Source of the DNA: Nephrocerus scutellatus
Lineage: Eukaryota; Arthropoda; Insecta; Diptera; Pipunculidae
Assembly (NCBI GenBank): GCA_947095585.1
Contig: OX352761.1
Span: forward strand, 129,858,277 to 129,922,276
Direction: 5' to 3'
DNA length: 64,000 nt
Each line of letters begins with the position of its first letter. The stretch's first letter is position 1. The translations under genes and the position numbers were made by a program. The notes below the pieces were generated by a model, which saw nothing but the letters and a program-made list of their open reading frames with translations, was not told the DNA's origin and did no database searches. Shown piece after piece: positions 58,313 to 64,000 of this stretch.

Positions 58313-58599
58313 TTGCTATATTGCTTTCAACAAAATGAGTTAGGTATTTTTTGTGATTAACGGCTGATCAAAGCAACAGCAAAAACTAACCAAATTTTGG
58401 TAAATTTTTTGTTTCATGTGTTTGCCAACTTATCCATATATAATTTTTAAAAGTCGACTCTGGTGGTGAGAATTATAAATAAAAATTTGGTTAAATATTC
58501 TTAACCAAAAAATTTTTTTTGGTTAACGCTTAACCACTTTCTGGTCTATCCAATGTGTTTGTTGTAATTTTTATTTTTTTGTTGAAAGCAATATAGCAA
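58313..58599. mobile_element. MITE with CTATATTGCTTT ends
   Basis: Terminal inverted repeats: TTGCTATATTGCTTTCAACA followed by AAA on the left, and the complement TTTTGTTGAAAGCAATATAG followed by CAA on the right. The interior is AT-rich with further 'ttggttaa'/'ttaaccaa' foldback. It shares its outermost 15 bp with the MITE at 50004-50201. Confidence 0.72.
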
Positions 58600-58639
58600 T
58601 TGTTACAGCATGAGTTTTAGTTATAGTCACGACTTTACG

Positions 58640-59110
58640 AAAAAACCAACAACCAAACACCAAAAACGAAAAATCGAAAAATTATCAGACTAGCGTCCAA
58701 TTCAGCTGTTTTGACAGCTACAATTAAAGAAGCAGATGGTGTTACTGCAAGTAAATCTAGGAAAAGGGCTCTTTTTAAACCGCCATTATAGCAGGGAAGT
58801 AGCCATTATATAGCGTAATGGTTTGGGTTGCAATATTTTATTACGGCACCATCGACTTAGTAGTTCAAAGCCCAAAAATGACAGAAAATAGCTACAAAGC
58901 GGTGTTAGAATCAGCTTTTCTGAAAATTCATGATCTCTTTGGACCACTTTCATGGATATTTCAACACGACAACAAGACAACACTCCTATACACATCGCAT
59001 TGTTAAATCGTTTGTTGCCAGAAACATGAAAAGACTAACATTATAGCAAATGTCTGGGGCTGGCTCACACGCCCAGAAAGTGGAAAACAATACAATGACA
59101 AGGAAGAACT
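58640..59110 (+). mobile_element. Tc1-like transposase fragment
   Basis: The frame at 58818-59006 reads MVWVAIFYYGTIDLVV, then FGPLSWIFQHDN at the position of the second catalytic Asp (QQDNA in active copies). An upstream Tc1 DNA-binding remnant is faintly visible. The frame stops soon after, so the copy is dead. Confidence 0.7.
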
Positions 59111-59175
59111 AAGATTTCAGATTGATTTGATTGAGATTTCATTCGATTACGTGGCCTTATTGTAGAACTCTATTT

Positions 59176-59269
59176 GGGCGCAGTGGCTCAGTCGAAATGC
59201 ACATGGCTACTGAGCAGGAGAAGCTAGGACTTCTACCGCAATGGTCTGTCGCGCCGAATATTATTATTA
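59176..59269 (+). mobile_element. tRNA-derived SINE, internally deleted
   Basis: The head (GGGCGCAGTGGCTCAGTCG through TGAGCAGGAG) is joined directly to the tail block ('aatggtctgtcgcgccgaat' then ATT repeats). Box B and the whole body are missing. A 94 bp relic. Confidence 0.78.
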
Positions 59270-59890
59270 AAGATCCAATTTTTGAGGTTATCTTAAAGAA
59301 AGGTGGTTATACCCATTTCTTAAATTAAAATTATACCTGGAGTATGAATTTAAAACAAAAAATAAATTTTCATAATAAAAAAACAGATTTTTTTCATTCA
59401 TTTGTAAGGTGCTTCTAGTCTTACGAATCGATTTAAATGCATGCCATTCGGACCCATTTGGCAAAAAGGTCTCTAATGTACCTTTACCTAGTTCTGAATA
59501 TTTTTAAAATTGAAAAACCGTAGTGTTAGTTCACGCCTAAGTCCCACACCCCACAGGAATCAAACGGAAAATGTATTGTGTTTACCTAGGTCCAGGTCCA
59601 GCGGATATACAATTTAGCCACATCATTCGTTACTTTGCCATTCAACTTCCACATACTTATAAGAAATAAAATAACACAAACATCTATACACTGAATAAAT
59701 AATTTATTGTCAAATTATTAATAAATAACACCATCAGAACATAATTACATGAATAAAACACGTATTTAAAATTATGTTTAACCTACATGATAATTTTGTA
59801 AGTAGGAAGCCCATTGTGTATATTGTTCTTATTATCAATTCAATTAGAGTATTTAATATATTTCCAAAATGCAAAGTCGACTTTTAAGGT
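59270..59890. other. intergenic DNA and P5CDh 3' region
   Basis: AT-rich DNA without credible frames. The stop codon of the P5C dehydrogenase overlaps an AATAAA on the minus strand, and another lies near 59707. Confidence 0.4.
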
Positions 59891-61630
59891 TTATTCTTTC
59901 ATATATGGATAATCTATACTAGTCAAAGGAACAAACGTTTCTTTAATTGATTGTGGGCTTGTCCAACGAAGGCAATAATGGGGACCTCCAGCTTTATCGT
60001 TGGTACCAGATAATCGACCACCACCAAAAGGCTGCTGTGCAACAACTGACCCAGTTGACTTATCATTGATATAAAAATTTCCGGCTGCCATTTTAAATTC
60101 ATCAAATGCCTGCTCCAAAAAGCTTTGGTCTTGTGCAAACACAGCACCAGTCAATGCAAATTGGGTCGATGTTTTCACTAAATTAATGGCTTCTTTTATC
60201 TCACTATCTTTGTAAACATAAATGCTTAGAACCGGGCCAAATATCTCTTCTGTCATAGTACGATCTTTGGGGTTAGTTGTAACAACTATAGTCGGTTGGA
60301 TAAAGTAGCCTTTCTTATCTGAATACGTTCCACCAGCGATTATCTCCAATCTGCTATCCTTCTTGGCATGCTCAATGTAAGAAACAATCCTGTGATAAGC
60401 TTTTTCATCGATGACCGCTGACATAAATGACGAAAAATTTTGAACATCATCTACTTTTAATTTCGCAGTTTCCTCAACTAATCCATCCTTAATTTTGCAC
60501 CATAATGATGCTGGGACATACATACGAGAACAAGCCGAACATTTTTGACCGCAATATTCGAAAGCTGCTCGAATAGTTGATGGAATCACTGTCTCAATAT
60601 CTGCTGATGGGTGAATAAAATGGAAATTCTTTCCTCCACATTCACCAATAAGACGTGGAAAGTTAATATAATTGTTAATGTTGTTGCCCACTTGTTTCCA
60701 CAATCGACTAAATGTTGGCACTGATCCAGTAAAATTAATGCCACCCAAATGGGGTGATTTTGTTATAGTATCACCAAAAATAGGTCCATCGGACGGAACA
60801 AAATTTACCACACCATCTGGAATACCAGCCTTACGCATTATATTGAAAATTCGCCAATTGGAGAGAATTGCTGTATCCGATGGTTTCCAAACAACACAAT
60901 TCCCCATCAAAGCCGGTGTATACGCCAAATTTCCACCAATTGCGGTAAAATTAAAGGGACTTACAGCAGCGATAAATCCGTCGATTCCACGATACCTCAT
61001 TGAATTCTTTGTCACTGAAATATCCTCACTTATTGGGTTGTATTTGCTATTCTCTTTTAGAAAATAAGCATTAAATCTGAAAAAATCAATCAACTCTGCT
61101 GCTGAATCAATTTCTGCTTGAATCACAGTTTTTGATTGGCCGAGCATAGTCGCTGCATTTAGTTCTTGTCGGTATTGTCCAGCCATTAATTCGGCTGCAC
61201 GAAGCCAGATCTTTATACGTTCCTTTAAAGGAGTGCGATCCCATTTTTGTTGCGCTTCGACAGCAGTACAGATAGCACTGGCGATACATTTTGGGTCTGC
61301 ATGATAGAACTGCGCCAGTCTATGCGAATGATTATGTGGCATTACCTGATAACATACTTTATCCGTTCGAATCTCTTTTCCACCAATTACAATAGGAATA
61401 TCTTCGCAACATCCGGCTGCACATTCAAGGGCCGATATCAAAGCCTTCCTTTCAGCTGATCCCTTTCTATATTCGAGAATTGGTTCATTCTTTACTAAGA
61501 AATCATCGAGTGTGGATGGAGGTATAACAGACACCAGGCATCGTTTTCCGTTGACCACGGGGACTATATATTTGCTTAATGTCTTGAGCTGTTGCGCTGT
61601 CTTCTGACGAGCTATGGCCAACATTTTCAA
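59891..61630 (-). CDS. P5CDh1: delta-1-pyrroline-5-carboxylate dehydrogenase, mitochondrial (ALDH4A1)
   Basis: Oxidises glutamate-5-semialdehyde (from proline or ornithine) to glutamate with NAD+ in the mitochondrial matrix. A single uninterrupted frame of 579 residues starts MKMLAIARQKTAQQLK, a basic amphipathic N-terminus suitable as a mitochondrial presequence. ALDH-superfamily landmarks are the cofactor-site run SPFNFTAIGG, the Rossmann segment INFTGSVPTF, the general base Glu330 in GECGGKN, the catalytic Cys364 in GQKCSACSR (34 residues apart, as in human ALDH4A1), EEIFGPVLSIYVY, and the P5CDH-specific C-terminal GNFYINDKSTGSVV, GGPHYCLRWTSPQSIKET. There are no introns, which could mean a retrocopy or paralogue (Drosophila has CG7145 and CG6661). 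The gene symbol is a best guess between these. It is divergent from the C15orf61-like gene, 0.93 kb away. Confidence 0.92.
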   Translation of the reverse strand: MKMLAIARQKTAQQLKTLSKYIVPVVNGKRCLVSVIPPSTLDDFLVKNEPILEYRKGSAERKALISALECAAGCCEDIPIVIGGKEIRTDKVCYQVMPHNHSHRLAQFYHADPKCIASAICTAVEAQQKWDRTPLKERIKIWLRAAELMAGQYRQELNAATMLGQSKTVIQAEIDSAAELIDFFRFNAYFLKENSKYNPISEDISVTKNSMRYRGIDGFIAAVSPFNFTAIGGNLAYTPALMGNCVVWKPSDTAILSNWRIFNIMRKAGIPDGVVNFVPSDGPIFGDTITKSPHLGGINFTGSVPTFSRLWKQVGNNINNYINFPRLIGECGGKNFHFIHPSADIETVIPSTIRAAFEYCGQKCSACSRMYVPASLWCKIKDGLVEETAKLKVDDVQNFSSFMSAVIDEKAYHRIVSYIEHAKKDSRLEIIAGGTYSDKKGYFIQPTIVVTTNPKDRTMTEEIFGPVLSIYVYKDSEIKEAINLVKTSTQFALTGAVFAQDQSFLEQAFDEFKMAAGNFYINDKSTGSVVAQQPFGGGRLSGTNDKAGGPHYCLRWTSPQSIKETFVPLTSIDYPYMKE

Positions 61631-62558
61631 ATCTAATTTATAGTTCTGGAATGGTTATAGAAAGTACTACCTGCAAAGGAGAATTCAATTTATTTTAATA
61701 AATTTTATAAGTTATAAGGAGAAATACGAACAAGTTCCTAAATATTAAATTTTAGTGTATTTATAAGGCTATCGCAATAAAACGCAAGTTATATTTTGGC
61801 ATTGAGATTATTTACTTACTGGTAGCTTGTTGATGAACTAGTATAATATAAGTGTGCCCTTTAATGGCACTAAAGTATAGGAAACAAAAAACTAGAAATT
61901 ATTTTTTTAACAAATAAATTAAATAAAAACTAAAACATGCCTCACTACATTGATTTATTCATTTTATCTTTTTATCAATCATATGGAATCATCTTTATTA
62001 AAAAACCGATGAACTTACTAAGGAACTTTTCTTTTTTTAATGATTTTCGTTTAACTTTGTTTTTCCACAAACTAAACTTTAAACTAAAAATTTCTCTTCT
62101 GATTCGCACAAAAATATGTGGACGACTGTATAGTGAATGATATCCTCCCAACCTCCCATATGTCTGCTTGTTATTAGGATACCAACCCTTATTCAAGCAA
62201 AAACTTTTGACTTATAATTCTCTAATACTGTCTTCAATGAAAAATACAAAATTGTTGGTATTGTTCGTTTGATAATTATTTTTATTTGAGATATTTTAGC
62301 GTAATATTACTTAAATACTTCACTGTTATTTAAGCTTTTGAAGCTAAATTTTGTGTATTTTAAATTATTTTGAAGGACGTGTCAAGTTATTGCTTAAACT
62401 ACATCACCGACATACAACCACAATGATTTTAAAAGCCATTAGTATGAAGAGAAACGAAACACTTTTGTGAAACACAGCTGATTTTTATTTACCTTCAATA
62501 GAATCCTTTCTTTTTAAAGGTTTTATATGGATTTCATTAAATTTTAATTAATGAACAG
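61631..62558. other. divergent intergenic region
   Basis: About 930 bp, AT-rich, between two genes transcribed away from each other, so it probably holds both promoters. Small frames at 61937-62140 and 61975-62196 overlap on opposite strands and are not credible. Confidence 0.45.
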
Positions 62559-63086
62559 ATGAAACTATCACAAATATTGCTTAAACCAAAAGCTTCACAA
62601 GTTCTTACCGCCTACTTAAAACAATGTAACGAACCACCATGGACTTCGTATTTTGTTAAAGTAAAATTATTGTATTACAATTATTATTATTATATTGTCG
62701 CGTAACTTTTCATTAGTTAAAAGATGTCCAAAATGATCAATATGGTCAATCACATTTTAATTGGACTCTTGATACTGGAACAAACTATCATATACTTCGC
62801 ACTGGATGTTATCCCTATGTGAAATATCATTGCAGCAAACGAAAGTACCAAGATCTTCGTATCGAGGATAAGCTTTTTCGATTTTTGAAAATAATAAATT
62901 TTGGTAAGCAATTTTATTTTTATTTTTAACAAATAATTTAACGTTCGCTTTCAAGGTTTTCCTATGCTATGCTATGGTTTAGCTGCAATCCGTCTCATTA
63001 GCCATACAGAAATTGTTAATGTCGCAGGGGATGCCAAAGTTCCTATATACTTTCTATATGAAGAAGATAAAGGCTCAATGTTTTAA
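62559..63086 (+). CDS. C15orf61-like conserved protein
   Basis: Homologue of human C15orf61, a small conserved protein of unknown function. Three exons (62559-62660, 62717-62903, 62956-63086) with standard GT-AG borders join in phase to 139 residues. Conserved stretches are [60 protein letters not shown] and the C-terminal [11 protein letters not shown] (human ends in a near-identical EDEGAMY-type motif). One moderately hydrophobic helix (about residues 93-108) could be a membrane anchor. Each exon is too short to stand out as an ORF, so the gene is easily missed. The start is the ATG at 62559, with a tiny upstream frame (ATG at 62551, stop after two codons) overlapping it. Confidence 0.88.
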
Positions 63087-63868
63087 ATTCTTTTGTGCAT
63101 TAAATTCCTGCTTTTCTCTTAATAAGATTACATGTGCACTTGCCCTCCTTAGAAAATAAATATAATATGTTGTTTCCTAACCTTAATTTATATTATTCAC
63201 TTAAAACTTATACATGAGATAACTTAGTTAATACAAACTAGAAATATGTATCCAAAACAAACAAAAGTACGTGGATTTAAACATAGATAGATGTAAATGG
63301 TCGTTTGACACAAAATTAATTTGTCCTGTTATGTGATGAATTAAATAAAAGTGTTTTTCAAGCTGTAAATGATAGATGTTATGTACTTACACCGGTTTAG
63401 CTTAATTTGTGACTCGTAATTTCAATGATTCTCTGTTTTGTATCTATTTGTCAGAAAACCGACATTAAAAAAGTAGCCACCTTTGTATAAATGAAAATGT
63501 AACTTAAAACTTTATTGGCCATGAAAATGATTTATTTGATACTGGTAGATCTAATACAACGAAAAAAACTTCTATTTGTATTTATTACACAGGTTGGCGC
63601 AAAAGAAACAAAGGGGTTTGAATAGTATGTATGTATATAATTTCTTTAATTTATTATATTGTTACAATTTTTTCGGTAAAAAATACTTAGGATATATAAA
63701 ATGGAAAAGTACACAATGGAAAGTTGTTGAACTTTATTTTTAAAATCGATGATCAATTGTTTTGACTTAAAATAATATTTGAGAAGAAATTCGAGCGATA
63801 ACTTTAGAAATCTTGCCAGCGCTCGTTCCCTTTGCGCAGAAATCATAAAAAAAAATTAAACAAATAAC
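63087..63868. other. AT-rich 3' flank
   Basis: The 3' untranslated region of the C15orf61-like gene and AT-rich DNA. 'acaggttggcgcaaaagaaa' near 63590 looks like a mariner-type terminal repeat, but no partner end was found. Confidence 0.35.
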
Positions 63869-63986
63869 CGTGCTCTTACAATGAAAAACTTGTATGGATT
63901 TCAAACATAACGGGCAAACATTTTTTTTGTCAAAACCAGAATCCCTACAATTCTGTAAGTCTTAAGTTCTTCATTACGAGAGCACG
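63869..63986. mobile_element. MITE of about 118 bp
   Basis: The left end CGTGCTCTTACAATGAAAAA then CTT, and the right end AAGTTCTTCATTACGAGAGC then ACG, are inverted copies with about four mismatches over 23 bp. It is non-coding. Confidence 0.65.
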
Positions 63987-64000
63987 ATTATATACCACTC

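Noticed and set aside
60672..61067. 131-codon plus-strand ORF
   Set aside because: Antisense shadow of the P5C dehydrogenase coding sequence.
63580..63610. Mariner terminal repeat ('ggttggcgcaaaag')
   Set aside because: Only one end is visible and no transposase or matching inverted end was found nearby.

Overview
The window looks like nuclear DNA of a higher (schizophoran) fly. Coding exons are split by many short GT-AG introns of about 50-100 bp, intergenic DNA is AT-rich, and the predicted proteins resemble Drosophila proteins closely. Non-coding space is filled with decayed non-LTR retrotransposons, Tc1/mariner and Helitron-like remnants, MITEs, and a tRNA-derived SINE family that I do not associate with Drosophila. 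A non-drosophilid fly such as a tephritid is my inference; the sequence does not prove it.

Layout. 1-2752: degraded LINE DNA inside a large dispatched intron, with an intact antisense single-exon gene of unknown function (2017-2688). 2753-5517 (+): the C-terminal two thirds of dispatched. 7282-12118 (-): a complete 15-exon GABA-B receptor subunit 2 gene, convergent with dispatched. 12132-15562: intergenic, with satellites, a SINE and a foldback MITE. 15563-17432 (+): a CDK20-like kinase in six exons. 17628-28036 (+): DNA polymerase theta (mus308), 16 exons, about 2,342 residues, with a LINE and a SINE in its introns. 28195-30699 (-): a 111-residue single-domain rhodanese whose 2.1 kb first intron holds a Jockey fragment. 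34340-56610 (-): Past1/EHD, whose GTPase exon is separated from its EH-domain exons by a 20.6 kb intron that is largely a transposon graveyard. 59891-61630 (-): intronless mitochondrial P5C dehydrogenase. 62559-63086 (+): a three-exon homologue of human C15orf61.

The genes do not form a pathway. They are ordinary conserved loci: Hedgehog release, slow inhibitory neurotransmission, a ciliary-type kinase, end-joining repair, sulfur transfer, endocytic recycling and proline catabolism. From memory, mus308, Past1 and related small genes lie near each other in D. melanogaster, so part of the order may be conserved.

The most interesting material is non-coding. It includes: (i) at least nine copies of a roughly 290 bp tRNA-headed SINE with A/B boxes and an (ATT)n tail; (ii) five copies of a repeat with short end-inverted motifs and internal microsatellites, including head-to-tail tandem junctions and a near-identical inverted pair 8 kb apart in the Past1 intron; (iii) three short introns that are multiples of three and stop-free, two of them in the GABA-B receptor gene; (iv) a probable GC-AG intron in dispatched; (v) two MITEs sharing one terminal motif.
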